64,000 bases of DNA. It comes from Palsa-343 sp036269135 (lineage in GTDB: Bacteria; Acidobacteriota; Terriglobia; Terriglobales; Acidobacteriaceae). The stretch covers positions 186,001 through 250,000 of the forward strand of contig DATASQ010000050.1 of the NCBI GenBank assembly GCA_036269135.1, read 5' to 3'. Numbering within the stretch: position 1 is the first letter of the stretch; the number at the start of each line of letters is the position of its first letter. A program made the translations under genes and the position numbers. The notes under the pieces are model-generated. The model searched no databases. It saw only the letters and a program-made list of their open reading frames with translations, and was not told where the DNA came from. Positions 42,255 through 52,789 of this stretch are shown in pieces.

Positions 42255-43406
42255 TTATTGTACGGGCTGTTTTTTGGGCTTTCTGTAAAACGGGATCGGC
42301 ACCACCCGCGCCTTCACAGGATTATTGCGGATTTCGACGGCGAGCTCGGTGCCGATCTCGGTCAAGGCGCGGGGCACGTAGGCCAGCGCGATGTTCTTTT
42401 TCAGGAACGGCGCGGGCGACCCGCTGGTGACCGCGCCGATGGCATTGCCCTGCTGATCGAGCACACGGTAGCCGTCGCGGGCAATGCCTCGGTCGATGAT
42501 TTCGAGGGCCACGAGTTTGCGCTCGGGACCGCCGGCGGCCTGAACCTTGTGAAGCGCGTCCGATCCGAGGAAGGGACCTTTTTCCAGCTTGCAGAAGCGG
42601 TCGAGGCCTGCTTCGAAGACGTTCATCGACTCGGAGATTTCGTGGCCGTAGAGGGAGAGCGCCGCTTCCAGGCGCAGCGTGTTGCGCGCGCCCAGGCCGC
42701 AGGGCAGGATGCCGAATTCCTTCCCTGCCTCCATCACTTCATTCCACACGCGCTCGCTGGTGGCGACGTCGGAGGGGATGTAAATTTCGAATCCGTCTTC
42801 GCCGGTGTAGCCGGTGCGGGCAATGAGGGTGTTGGGCAGGCCGCAGACGGTGCCCCAGGTGAACCAGTAGAACTTCACCTTCGACAAGTCGGCGTTGGTC
42901 AGCTTCTGCAGGGTCTCCTGGGCGCGCGGACCCTGGATGGCGAGCTGCGTGTAGTAGTCGCTGTAATCGCTCACGTGGCAGTCGAAGGCGCGCGCCTGGG
43001 TGCGAACCCAGTTGTAGTCTTTCTCGCGGGTGCCGGCGTTGATGACGAAAAGGTAGTCGTTTTCGCTGAATTTGTGGACGATGATGTCGTCGACGAAGGT
43101 GCCTTCGGGATACAGCATCGCCGAATACTGCGCCTGCCCCACCTGCAGACGGGCCGCGTCGTTCATCGAAATGTGCTGAACGGCGTCGAGCGAGCCGGGG
43201 CCGCGCAGCTGAATGTCGCCCATATGGCTGACGTCGAAGAGACCGACGCCGGTGCGGACCGCCATGTGCTCGGCGATGAGGCCGGAGTACTCAACGGGCA
43301 TATCCCATCCGCCAAAGTCGACCATCTTTGCGCCGAGGCGGCGGTGCGTGGCGTTAAGGGCGGTTTTGCGAAGCGCGGGGGGGGCGGAGACAGAGGCGTC
43401 AGGCAT
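42255..43406 (-). CDS. gcvT: Aminomethyltransferase (glycine cleavage T protein)
   Basis: Transfers the methylene group from lipoyl-bound aminomethyl to tetrahydrofolate, releasing ammonia. The 383-residue protein has GGWDMPVEYSG, the DVSHMG motif, RTGYTGEDGFEIY and LGARNTLRLEAALSLYGHE. The ATG at 43406 begins the usual N-terminus; the frame is open for 19 codons more without support. First gene of the gcvT-gcvH-gcvPA-gcvPB operon, which together with folD supplies one-carbon units. Confidence 0.95.
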   Translation of the reverse strand: MPDASVSAPPALRKTALNATHRRLGAKMVDFGGWDMPVEYSGLIAEHMAVRTGVGLFDVSHMGDIQLRGPGSLDAVQHISMNDAARLQVGQAQYSAMLYPEGTFVDDIIVHKFSENDYLFVINAGTREKDYNWVRTQARAFDCHVSDYSDYYTQLAIQGPRAQETLQKLTNADLSKVKFYWFTWGTVCGLPNTLIARTGYTGEDGFEIYIPSDVATSERVWNEVMEAGKEFGILPCGLGARNTLRLEAALSLYGHEISESMNVFEAGLDRFCKLEKGPFLGSDALHKVQAAGGPERKLVALEIIDRGIARDGYRVLDQQGNAIGAVTSGSPAPFLKKNIALAYVPRALTEIGTELAVEIRNNPVKARVVPIPFYRKPKKQPVQ

Positions 43407-43434
43407 AGGATTTCCAGGGTAGCGCGAACTTTTA

Positions 43435-43463
43435 ACGTTACAACCCGCCTGGTTGCGGGTCAA
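43435..43463 (-). promoter_or_regulatory. Candidate gcv operon promoter with a dyad in the spacer
   Basis: On the minus strand TTGACC (complement of 43458-43463), a 17-base spacer and TAACGT (complement of 43435-43440), about 30 bases before the gcvT start. The spacer contains a perfect dyad, ACCCGC-N6-GCGGGT (43443-43460), which could be an operator. Confidence 0.4.
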
Positions 43464-43497
43464 TCGGCGACCAGCGATCGGGACTTACGATAGAAGC

Positions 43498-44380
43498 GTG
43501 CCCGAACCTCTGTTCCCCGCGGCGATTGCGCTGGTGCTCCTGCTGGCCGTGCTGCTGGCGTTCGGCTTTGGGGGCGAAGCCTGCCGGCGTGCGGTGCAGC
43601 GGCTGCCGGTAGCGGTGCGGATCGCGCTGCCGGCCCTGCTGGCGATTCCCTGGACTTTGGTGGCAGCGGGAGCCGGTCATTTTCATCTGCGATGGTTCAT
43701 GGTGTACCTGCTGGCCCCGGTGGCTGTGGCCCTGGTGCTCGAGGCTGCGTCGAGACTCGATCCGGAGCAGCGCGGGCACTGGCTGGATTTTCTGGTGCTG
43801 CTGCCGCTGGGGCTGGCCGTGGACCTGCGCTGGCTGGAGGCCGCGTGGCCGGCGCACCTGACCGCCCTGGGCAAGCTGACGCTGCTCGATGCGGGGCTGT
43901 ACGGGTTGATGGCGGTGCGGCAACTGAGCGGGGTGGGGTTCGATTTGCGCCTGCGGGGGGCGCGACGCCGCGATCGGTCTGCGCGAGTTCCTGTTCTACG
44001 CGCCCATTGCCATTCCTCTCGGCCTGGTTCTGGGGTTTCTGCACTGGCATCGGCACGTGCCCCATCCCTGGCTGGTCGCTCCGCTGTGGATCTTTAGCTT
44101 CTTCGCCGTGGCGTTGCCGGAAGAGATCTTCTTCCGGGGATGGATGCAGAACCTTCTGGAGCGCCGGATGGGGCGGACGCCGGCCCTGCTGGTGACGGCC
44201 TGCGTGTTCGGACTGGCGCACTTCAACAAGCGCACTGCGTTTTTTAACTGGCGATACGTGCTGCTGGCGGCGATTGCCGGCCTTTTCTACGGGCGCGCGT
44301 GGCGGCAGGACCGCCGGATCGGCGCGTCGGCGATCACCCACGCCACCGTCGACAGCCTGTGGGGCGCGCTGCTGCGCTGA
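43498..44380 (+). pseudogene. CPBP family intramembrane protease, frameshifted
   Basis: A membrane protease of the CAAX/CPBP (Abi) family broken by one extra base. From GTG 43498 the frame gives helices and loops up to FDLRLRG, then shifts; from about 43961 another frame continues with RDAAIGLREFLFYAPIAIPLG, the glutamate motif PEEIFFRGWM, FGLAHFN and THATVDSLWG, the hallmark catalytic residues of the family. Removing one G from the run of six at 43955-43960 (CGGGGGG) joins both parts into about 293 residues. This may be a real inactivation, a phase-variable G-run or an assembly error. It is divergent from the gcv operon. Confidence 0.75.
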
Positions 44381-44446
44381 GTTTGCGTTACACTGGCGGG
44401 CGGCTTCAGGAAAGCATTGAAAATCACGGGAAAAGGAGCGGTTCCA

Positions 44447-45628
44447 GTGTCGATTTCGAAGATTGGTGTAACCGCATTCATTTTGCTGGCGCTGGCCGGC
44501 GCCGCACTCGGGCAGGATCCTACGCTGGCGGCGACGCCGCCCATGGGCTGGAACAGCTGGAACCATTTTGCCGGCAGGGTGACGGCGGCGGATGTGCGCG
44601 CCGCGACCGACGCCATGGTGGCCGACGGGATGCGCGATGCGGGCTACATCTACGTGAATATCGACGACACCTGGGAAGGCCCGCGCAACGCTCAGGGCGA
44701 GATCACGACCAACAGCAAATTTCCGGACATGAAGGCGCTGGCGGATTACGTCCATTCCAAAGGCATGAAGCTGGGCATCTACTCCGGGCCGGGACCGAAG
44801 ACCTGCGCCGGCTATCCCGCCAGCTACGGCCACGAGCAGCAGGACGCGGACACCTACGCGCAGTGGGGCATCGATTACCTGAAGTACGACCTGTGCAGCT
44901 ACATGGAGATTATGCGGAAGGAGGCCCCGAACGATCAGGCGAAGCAGTTCCAGATGATGCGCCAGGCCTACGAAACAATGCATCAGGCGCTGGTGAAGAC
45001 GGGGCGGCCCATCGTGTTCAGCCTGTGCCAGTACGGGCTGGATCACGTGTGGACCTGGGGGCCTTCGGTGGGCGGCAACCTGTGGCGCACCACCGACGAC
45101 ATCAACGATACCTGGCAGCGCATGGCGGAGATCGGCTTTAGCCAGCTCCCGCTGGCGCGGTATGCGGGGCCCGGCCACTGGAACGATCCCGACATGCTGG
45201 AAGTGGGCAACGGCGGCATGACGGACACGGAATACCGGACCCACATGAGCCTGTGGGCGATTCTGGCGGCGCCGCTGCTGGCGGGGAACGACCTGAGCCG
45301 GATGACGCCGGCGACAAAGGCCATTTTGCTCAATAAGGAAGTGATCGCCGTGGATCAGGACAAGCTGGGCAAGGAAGGCAGCCGGGCTCTGGCCATGGGC
45401 CTGACCGAAATCTGGACCAAGCCGCTGAGCGGCGACGCCCTGGCCGCGGGATTATTCAATCGCGACACGGAGGCGCACTCGGTCACGCTGCACCTGAAGG
45501 ATGTGGGTTTTCCGGCAAGCGCAAAGCTGCGGGATTTGTGGGCGCACAAGGATGTGTCCGCGACCGACGGCGCTTACACGGTGACGGTGCCCGGGCATGG
45601 CGTGGTGCTGCTGAAGGTGAGCCGCTAA
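44447..45628 (+). CDS. Glycoside hydrolase family 27, alpha-galactosidase-like
   Basis: A 393-residue secreted GH27 enzyme, most likely an alpha-galactosidase (alpha-N-acetylgalactosaminidase is possible). After a signal peptide (AFILLALAGAALG) come the family blocks TPPMGWNSWN, NIDDTW, GIYSGPGPKTC, DYLKYDLC with the nucleophile Asp, and WRTTDDI with the acid/base Asp, then a C-terminal beta-sandwich. The GTG at 44447 is chosen because AAGGAG lies eight bases upstream; a TTG at 44417 is less likely. Consistent with growth on plant galactosides. Confidence 0.9.
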   Translation: MSISKIGVTAFILLALAGAALGQDPTLAATPPMGWNSWNHFAGRVTAADVRAATDAMVADGMRDAGYIYVNIDDTWEGPRNAQGEITTNSKFPDMKALADYVHSKGMKLGIYSGPGPKTCAGYPASYGHEQQDADTYAQWGIDYLKYDLCSYMEIMRKEAPNDQAKQFQMMRQAYETMHQALVKTGRPIVFSLCQYGLDHVWTWGPSVGGNLWRTTDDINDTWQRMAEIGFSQLPLARYAGPGHWNDPDMLEVGNGGMTDTEYRTHMSLWAILAAPLLAGNDLSRMTPATKAILLNKEVIAVDQDKLGKEGSRALAMGLTEIWTKPLSGDALAAGLFNRDTEAHSVTLHLKDVGFPASAKLRDLWAHKDVSATDGAYTVTVPGHGVVLLKVSR

Positions 45629-45670
45629 GCAGCGGGTCCCCCTGGCCGGCGGAAGGATAAGGCTCAGCGA

Positions 45671-45699
45671 GGGGAGCGGTGGATCGTGGGCCGCTCCCC
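45671..45699 (+). terminator. Hairpin after the GH27 gene
   Basis: GGGGAGCGG (45671-45679) pairs perfectly with CCGCTCCCC (45691-45699) around an 11-base loop, 43 bases past the GH27 stop. There is no T-run after it, so it may be a factor-dependent end or a 3' stabiliser rather than a classic terminator. Confidence 0.4.
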
Positions 45700-45734
45700 C
45701 GTTGCCGTGAGGCCGTGCCAGCGGACCGCGGCGG

Positions 45735-45820
45735 TACAATGGAAGTGTGAAGCAGAGAGTGTGGGCTGGCGCAGTGCAGCCCAGATGTTGACCCCATCCC
45801 GGACATTCTCCGGGATTTTT
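45735..45820 (+). ncRNA. Leader or small RNA upstream of the 2-oxoglutarate dehydrogenase gene
   Basis: TACAAT at 45735-45740 is a good -10 element; a transcript from about 45747 would contain a hairpin GGGCTG-N8-CAGCCC and then the perfect terminator at 45796-45820. That gives about 75 bases ending in an intrinsic terminator only 26 bases before the next start codon. It could be an attenuated leader or a free small RNA. A 14-codon frame (GTG 45747 to TGA 45791) lies inside. No -35 box is evident. Confidence 0.4.
45796..45820 (+). terminator. Rho-independent terminator just upstream of sucA
   Basis: ATCCCGGA (45796-45803), loop CATTC, TCCGGGAT (45809-45816), then TTTTCTTT. A perfect eight-base stem and U-run, placed 26 bases before the sucA ATG. 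Confidence 0.8.
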
Positions 45821-45845
45821 CTTTCAGACTGGATTTATATCTTTC

Positions 45846-48304
<2,459 letters not shown>

Positions 48305-48314
<10 letters not shown>

Positions 48315-48390
48315 AAATCAGAGTTTGGAGTTTAGGACCCTGGCGCTCAAGGACAGAGTTTAGGGAGCAGGGATTAGAGTTTGCAAACTC
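48305..48390. repeat. GAGTTTAG repeat cluster after sucA
   Basis: Units AGAGTTTAG, CAGAGTTTGGAGTTTAG, AGAGTTTAGGG and GGATTAGAGTTT occur between 48305 and 48390. The first unit contains the sucA stop codon. Confidence 0.75.
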
Positions 48391-48423
48391 GATGCATGGC
48401 TGGGTGAGAGCGGCACCTGCGTA

Positions 48424-48452
48424 GAAAAAGAGCGGCCCGTTCCGGGCCGCTC
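48424..48452 (-). terminator. Rho-independent terminator of the arabinose-type operon
   Basis: On the minus strand AGCGGCCCG, loop GAA, CGGGCCGCT (48431-48451 in plus coordinates), followed by CTTTTTC. It lies 30 bases past the isomerase stop. Confidence 0.8.
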
Positions 48453-48485
48453 CGCTAATCCCTAAACTCCAATCCCAAACTCTAG
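48453..48485. repeat. Inverted GAGTTTAG repeat at the isomerase stop
   Basis: On the minus strand the sequence from the isomerase stop reads TAGAGTTTGGGATTGGAGTTT then AGGGATTAG, the same units as at 33044-33104 and 48305-48390 but inverted. The stop codon TAG of the isomerase is the first three bases. Confidence 0.75.
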
Positions 48486-49897
48486 TCTTTCCCGTGCCAG
48501 TGCATCTCCCAGCCCAGGTAGCGGGTGGCCGCTTCGAAGACCGGGCTGGCGACGTTCGAGAAATTCGCGGCGACGTGGTGCTCGAAGCCTTCGGTGCAGA
48601 TCTTATGCAGCAGCTTCTGCAACTGCGGAATCTTCGCCACGCCCGCGCCGCCGAAGGTCTCCAGCGGATCGTTGGTGAACTCGCCTTCGCCCACGTAGCC
48701 GCGAATCTTCCCCTTGTAATCGTCGGTGGAGAAGCGGACGTAGCTCATCGGGCCGGCCTTCACGCGGCCCACACAGGTGCCGAAGGTGTTCTCCTTGCCG
48801 ACGGTGCCGGCAATGATCGCCTGGAAGTCCATGACCACGTCGGCAAAGAAGTGCTTCGGCAGATTCGAGCAGTGGAAGCAGACGCACTTGTTCTCATCGT
48901 CGCCGTAGTTATTGTTCCAGTCCAGCAGCGCGCTGGGGGTCTGGCTGGCGAGAGCGAGCGCGTGCATGGAGACGGTGCCCATCACGTCGGTTTCGCAGGC
49001 GGCCGGCAACAGGCTGTCGCTCATCATGCTCATGACCGTGCAGGGCACGACGCCGAAGTTTTCCTCGAGCGAGGTCCAGCACTGGACGGCCGAGACGGTA
49101 CAGTGCGTGTCTTTCATGAAGCGCTCGATGGCCACGCCGAGTTTCGACATCTTGAGCAGCGCCGCAGCCGGCACGCTCTCGGTGGGCACATAGGCCTGGA
49201 TGGCCTTCAGCTTCGCCTGTACGTCGGTGTCCTCGTCCTTCATGCGGTTGATGAGGCCGAAGATGTCCGAGAGGTCCAGCGTCACGACGGAGATGCCGTA
49301 GCGCTCCAGCAGCTTTTCGCTGTACCGGACCGTGTTAAACGCCTGCGGGCGCGCGCCGATGGCGCCGATGCGCAGCTTTCTCAGGCCGTTGGTGACGCGG
49401 CAGACCTTCGTGAACCAGTCCAGATCCTTCGCAAACTCGTCGGAGCTGGGCTGGACGGTGTGCTTCGCCGTAATCGAGTAGGGGATGCCGTACTGCATCA
49501 GGTTATTGCAGGCCGACATCTTGCCGCAGAAGCTGTCACGGCGGTCGGTGATCTTCATATCGTTGCGGCGGTCGGGGGTGGCCTGCACCAGCACCGGCAC
49601 ATCCAGCTTCGAATAGCGGATGGAGTCGGCGATGCCGCGCTCGTCGCCGAAGTTGGGGAGGGTGACGACGATGCCGTCGATCTCGTCGCGATGGGCGCGG
49701 AAAAGATCGCCACAGCGGATGGCGTCATCATGGGTTTCCACCGAGCCGAATTTCGACTGCTCGGGCGTGAGCGTGATGGCTTTGATCCCGGCCTTGTGCA
49801 GCACGGCCAGCATTTCCTCACGGCCTTCTTTGGCCAGATGATCCGGAAAAAAGCCGCGGTTTCCGACGATCACTCCAAAAGTCAGATCCTTTTTCAT
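48482..49897 (-). CDS. L-fucose/L-arabinose isomerase family protein
   Basis: A 471-residue aldose-ketose isomerase of the FucI/AraA superfamily, not classic AraA in sequence. Signs are the N-terminal Rossmann-like block (FGVIVGNRGFFPDHLAKEG), VVTLPNFGDERGIADSIR, a middle domain with QCWTSLEENFGVVPC (a likely metal-Glu region) and the C-terminal CVCFHCSNLPKHFF and WEMHWHGKD. Next to AraD its substrate is most simply L-arabinose (to L-ribulose), which is inference. ATG 49897 is used; a TTG two codons earlier is possible. Last gene of a four-gene operon with a strong terminator just after it. No ribulokinase gene is in the window. Confidence 0.85.
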   Translation of the reverse strand: MKKDLTFGVIVGNRGFFPDHLAKEGREEMLAVLHKAGIKAITLTPEQSKFGSVETHDDAIRCGDLFRAHRDEIDGIVVTLPNFGDERGIADSIRYSKLDVPVLVQATPDRRNDMKITDRRDSFCGKMSACNNLMQYGIPYSITAKHTVQPSSDEFAKDLDWFTKVCRVTNGLRKLRIGAIGARPQAFNTVRYSEKLLERYGISVVTLDLSDIFGLINRMKDEDTDVQAKLKAIQAYVPTESVPAAALLKMSKLGVAIERFMKDTHCTVSAVQCWTSLEENFGVVPCTVMSMMSDSLLPAACETDVMGTVSMHALALASQTPSALLDWNNNYGDDENKCVCFHCSNLPKHFFADVVMDFQAIIAGTVGKENTFGTCVGRVKAGPMSYVRFSTDDYKGKIRGYVGEGEFTNDPLETFGGAGVAKIPQLQKLLHKICTEGFEHHVAANFSNVASPVFEAATRYLGWEMHWHGKD

Positions 49898-49927
49898 AGT
49901 CAATACCTTCTTGTGTGTGGCGAATGG

Positions 49928-50134
49928 TTAGCGATGATGACGAAAGCGAATCGTGTAAAAGAGCCCCATCACCAGCATGAGGGCCCCCCACCAGATCGGC
50001 GCGTGGAGATAAGAAAGAACCGGCGGATGCACCAGCGGATGGCCCAGCTCCCAGAGACCGGTGGCCAGGATCAGGACGCCATAGCTGAGAAGCAGGAGCC
50101 CGGAGAAGAACCAGATGGAGGTGTGTCCGCGCAT
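49928..50134 (-). CDS. Small two-helix membrane protein in the arabinose-type operon
   Basis: A 68-residue protein with two hydrophobic helices (IWFFSGLLLLSYGVLILATGLW and IWWGALMLVMGLFYTI), ending in a basic RFRHHR tail. It lies 12 bases after the symporter stop and about 30 before the isomerase, so it is translated with the operon. A GGCGGA-like sequence precedes the ATG. Unknown function; an accessory subunit of the symporter is possible but unproven. Confidence 0.7.
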   Translation of the reverse strand: MRGHTSIWFFSGLLLLSYGVLILATGLWELGHPLVHPPVLSYLHAPIWWGALMLVMGLFYTIRFRHHR

Positions 50135-50146
50135 AGGAATCCGCCT

Positions 50147-51877
50147 TTACCAGAAGATGATGTTGAGAGCGACAAAGACCACGCTGACTGCCCCGGCCCA
50201 CACGAGAGGCTTCTGGTACCAGTGTTCGTCGTGCTCCTCGGGGATCTTCGAGGCTCCGTAGACCAGACCTTCCAGTTCCGCGATCGGGCGGGGCTTCGTC
50301 ATCAGGCTGACGACGACGGTCACGACCACGCAGACAATCAGGGACCACAGCGCCCGATACATATCGGCGGCCATGGCTTTTGCGTCGGCAGAGAGCGCCA
50401 CGTAGCGCAGAGCGCTGGGGTTGAAATGCACCCACAGGAAGAGGCTGATCGCCGTGCAGGTGCCCGCCAGGAGTCCCCAGAAACCGGCCGGCTTCGTCGC
50501 GCGCTTCCACAGCATGCCGAGCAGCACCGTGCCCAGCAGCGGCGCGATGAAGAAGCTGAACAGCGCCTGCACGTAATCCATGATGCTGGCTGCGTGCTGG
50601 ACCAGATACGCCGTCCCGACCGAGATGAGCACGCCGATGAACGTGCACCAGCGGCCCATGGCCACGTAATGGCTGTCGCTGGCCTTCTTGTTCAGGAACG
50701 CGCCATAAATGTCATGGGTCCACACGGTCGCAAAGGCGCTCACGTTGCCCGCCATGCCGGACATGAAACCCGCAATCAGCGCGGTCACGCCGAGGCCCAG
50801 CAGACCCGGGCCGCAGTAGCGCACCAGCATGAGCGGCAGGACCTCATTGTAGCTGTGCTGGCCGGTCACCACGGCGACATCCTGGGGAACCAGATGAAAC
50901 GGGAGCACGGAAAGCGCCAGCAGCCCCGGCAGAACCACGATGAACGGCACCATCATTTTGAAGCCCGCGCCGATGATGGGGGCCATGCGCGCGGAGCGCA
51001 GGTTGCGCGCGGAGAGGACGCGCTGCACCACCAGGAAGTCGGTCGTCCAGTAGCCCATGCTGATGGCGATGCCCAGCCCAAAGACCAGCCCGGTCCAGTG
51101 GATGCCCATCGGGTTGTCGCGGAAGTGGCCGGTGGTGCTCCACAGATGCGTGTACTCCATGCTGCCCATGCGCGCGGCAATCTGATGCTTGAGGTTGGTC
51201 CAGCCACCGGCCTCGATGAGGCCCAGAATCGGAATCAGCAGGGCGCCGAGCCAGATCAGGAGGAACTGCAGAATCTCGTTGAAGATGGCCGACCGCAGAC
51301 CCCCGAGGGCGACATACACAGCCACGGTGATCGACGAGACCCAGATGGAGAAGTTCAGGTCCCAGCCGAGGACGACTTTCATCACCAGGGCCATGGCGTA
51401 CATGTTGATGCCGCTCATCAGCACCGTCATGAAGGCGAAGCAGACGGCTGACAGGCCCCGCGCTCCGTCGCCGTAGCGCAGGGCCAGATACCCCGGGACG
51501 GAGTTCACCTTCGAGATGTAATAGAACGGCATCATCACGATGCCGAGGAAGAGCATGGCGGGAATGGCGCCGATCCAGTACCAGTGGGTGGCGAGGATGC
51601 CGTACTGGTAGGCCGAGCCGGCCCACCCCATCAGCTCGAGCGAGCCCAGATTCGCGGAGACGAAGCTCAGGCCGGCGATCCAGGCCGTCATTTCGCGTCC
51701 GGCCATGAAGAATTCTTCGCTGGTGTTGGAGGAGCCCTTCAGGTAGAAGCCGATGTAAATGACGAACCCGAAGTAGATGGCGATGACCGCGATGTCGATG
51801 CCGGAGAGATGAACCAGAGATTGCTTCAGGGGCGTCTGAAAGAACAGGGCCAGGGCGGCTGGGCTTGCGATGGACAT
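50147..51877 (-). CDS. Sodium:solute symporter family (SSS) sugar transporter
   Basis: A 576-residue Na+-coupled transporter of the SSS family with about 14 helices. The stretch SSNTSEEFFMAGREM is the usual N-terminal signature, SANLGSLELMGWAGSAYQYG corresponds to helix 1-2, and LIAGFMSGMAGNVSAFATVWTHD is the classic SSS signature near helix 9. It is closest in pattern to sodium/galactoside-type members. In an operon with AraD and a sugar isomerase it should import L-arabinose or a related sugar (inference). The C-terminus ends with a hydrophobic helix (WAGAVSVVFVALNIIFW). Confidence 0.9.
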   Translation of the reverse strand: MSIASPAALALFFQTPLKQSLVHLSGIDIAVIAIYFGFVIYIGFYLKGSSNTSEEFFMAGREMTAWIAGLSFVSANLGSLELMGWAGSAYQYGILATHWYWIGAIPAMLFLGIVMMPFYYISKVNSVPGYLALRYGDGARGLSAVCFAFMTVLMSGINMYAMALVMKVVLGWDLNFSIWVSSITVAVYVALGGLRSAIFNEILQFLLIWLGALLIPILGLIEAGGWTNLKHQIAARMGSMEYTHLWSTTGHFRDNPMGIHWTGLVFGLGIAISMGYWTTDFLVVQRVLSARNLRSARMAPIIGAGFKMMVPFIVVLPGLLALSVLPFHLVPQDVAVVTGQHSYNEVLPLMLVRYCGPGLLGLGVTALIAGFMSGMAGNVSAFATVWTHDIYGAFLNKKASDSHYVAMGRWCTFIGVLISVGTAYLVQHAASIMDYVQALFSFFIAPLLGTVLLGMLWKRATKPAGFWGLLAGTCTAISLFLWVHFNPSALRYVALSADAKAMAADMYRALWSLIVCVVVTVVVSLMTKPRPIAELEGLVYGASKIPEEHDEHWYQKPLVWAGAVSVVFVALNIIFW

Positions 51878-51941
51878 GCGTCGAGGTGCCTCGAGGAGCT
51901 AGTCGGTTCGGGAACCGGAGCGGGGAGATTCCGGTTGCGGA

Positions 51942-52631
51942 TTAGTGTTGCCCGTAAGTGGCCTTCGCCCCGTGCTTACGGAAATAATGCCGATCCAGCA
52001 ATGCCTGGGAAACCCCGCGACCGTCAGGGTTCAGTGTCGCGGTGTACCAGGCCACGCGGGCCACGGCTTCGAGCACCACAGCGTGATAAGCGGCCTCCAT
52101 CGCGTCCTTGCCCCAGGCGAAGGGCGCGTGGCCGGCCACGAGCACGCCGGGCATGGCCTGCGGATCGAGAGTGCGAAAACGGCGCACGATGGCCTTACCG
52201 GTATTCAGAACGTAGTTGCCGCCGATTTCCAGGTCGGAGAGCTCCTCGGTCACCGGCACCGGTCCGTAGAAGTAATCCGCATGGGTGGTGCCGTAGGCGG
52301 GAATCTCCCGGCCCGCCTGGGCCCACGCGGTCGCGAACTCCGAATGGGTGTGGACCACGCCGCCGATGGACGGGAACTCCCGATACAGCTCGAGGTGGGT
52401 GTCCAGGTCCGATGACGGCTTGTAGGCGCCCTCCACGATCTTGCCGTTCAGGTCGCTGACCACCATGTCGTCCGGGGTCAGATTTTCGTAAGGGACGCCG
52501 CTCGGCTTGATCGCGACGAGCCGCTGCTCCCGGTCGACACCGCTCGCGTTACCGAACGTGTACAGCACCAGACCGCGCCGCACGAGTTCGAGATTGGCTT
52601 CCAGCACCTGCGCTTTGAGTGTGTCCAGCAT
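51942..52631 (-). CDS. araD: L-ribulose-5-phosphate 4-epimerase
   Basis: Interconverts L-ribulose-5-P and D-xylulose-5-P, the product feeding the phosphoketolase. The 229 residues match AraD along the whole length: FGNASGVDRE (phosphate/metal loop), IKPSGVPYENLTPDDMVV, PSSDLDTH, VHTHSEFATAWAQAG with the zinc histidines, GTTHADYFYGP, and C-terminal LLDRHYFRKHGAKATYGQ. First gene of the operon; the promoter/operator lies 60-90 bases upstream. Confidence 0.95.
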   Translation of the reverse strand: MLDTLKAQVLEANLELVRRGLVLYTFGNASGVDREQRLVAIKPSGVPYENLTPDDMVVSDLNGKIVEGAYKPSSDLDTHLELYREFPSIGGVVHTHSEFATAWAQAGREIPAYGTTHADYFYGPVPVTEELSDLEIGGNYVLNTGKAIVRRFRTLDPQAMPGVLVAGHAPFAWGKDAMEAAYHAVVLEAVARVAWYTATLNPDGRGVSQALLDRHYFRKHGAKATYGQH

Positions 52632-52691
52632 GAAGAGTCAGGCTACATCGAAGCTTCCCCGAGGGGGAAAATCTCGCGATACGCCGCGGCA

Positions 52692-52720
52692 ATTTTACTA
52701 AATCGAATTAGTCCTGTCTG
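52692..52720 (-). promoter_or_regulatory. araD operon promoter with LacI-type operator
   Basis: On the minus strand CAGACA (complement of 52715-52720), a 17-base spacer and TAAAAT (complement of 52692-52697). A near-perfect 16-base palindrome, ACTAAATCGAATTAGT (52697-52712, central CG, 14 of 16 symmetric), fills the spacer, the usual position and centre for a LacI-family operator. A second dyad, GTACG-CCC-CGTAC (52741-52753), lies nearer the lacI-like gene. Confidence 0.55.
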
Positions 52721-52789
52721 TATTTCATAGCAAATTTTCGGTACGCCCCGTACACTGCACGGTCAGGCCATCCCCGAGGCTGATCTGCC

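Noticed and set aside
43407..43497. Glycine riboswitch before the gcv operon
   Set aside because: The gap is about 90 bases and shows none of the conserved glycine aptamer elements; a promoter with a dyad explains it better.
45747..45791. 14-codon leader peptide in the sucA leader
   Set aside because: It begins at the predicted transcript start without a ribosome binding site and has no run of regulatory codons, so coding is not supported.
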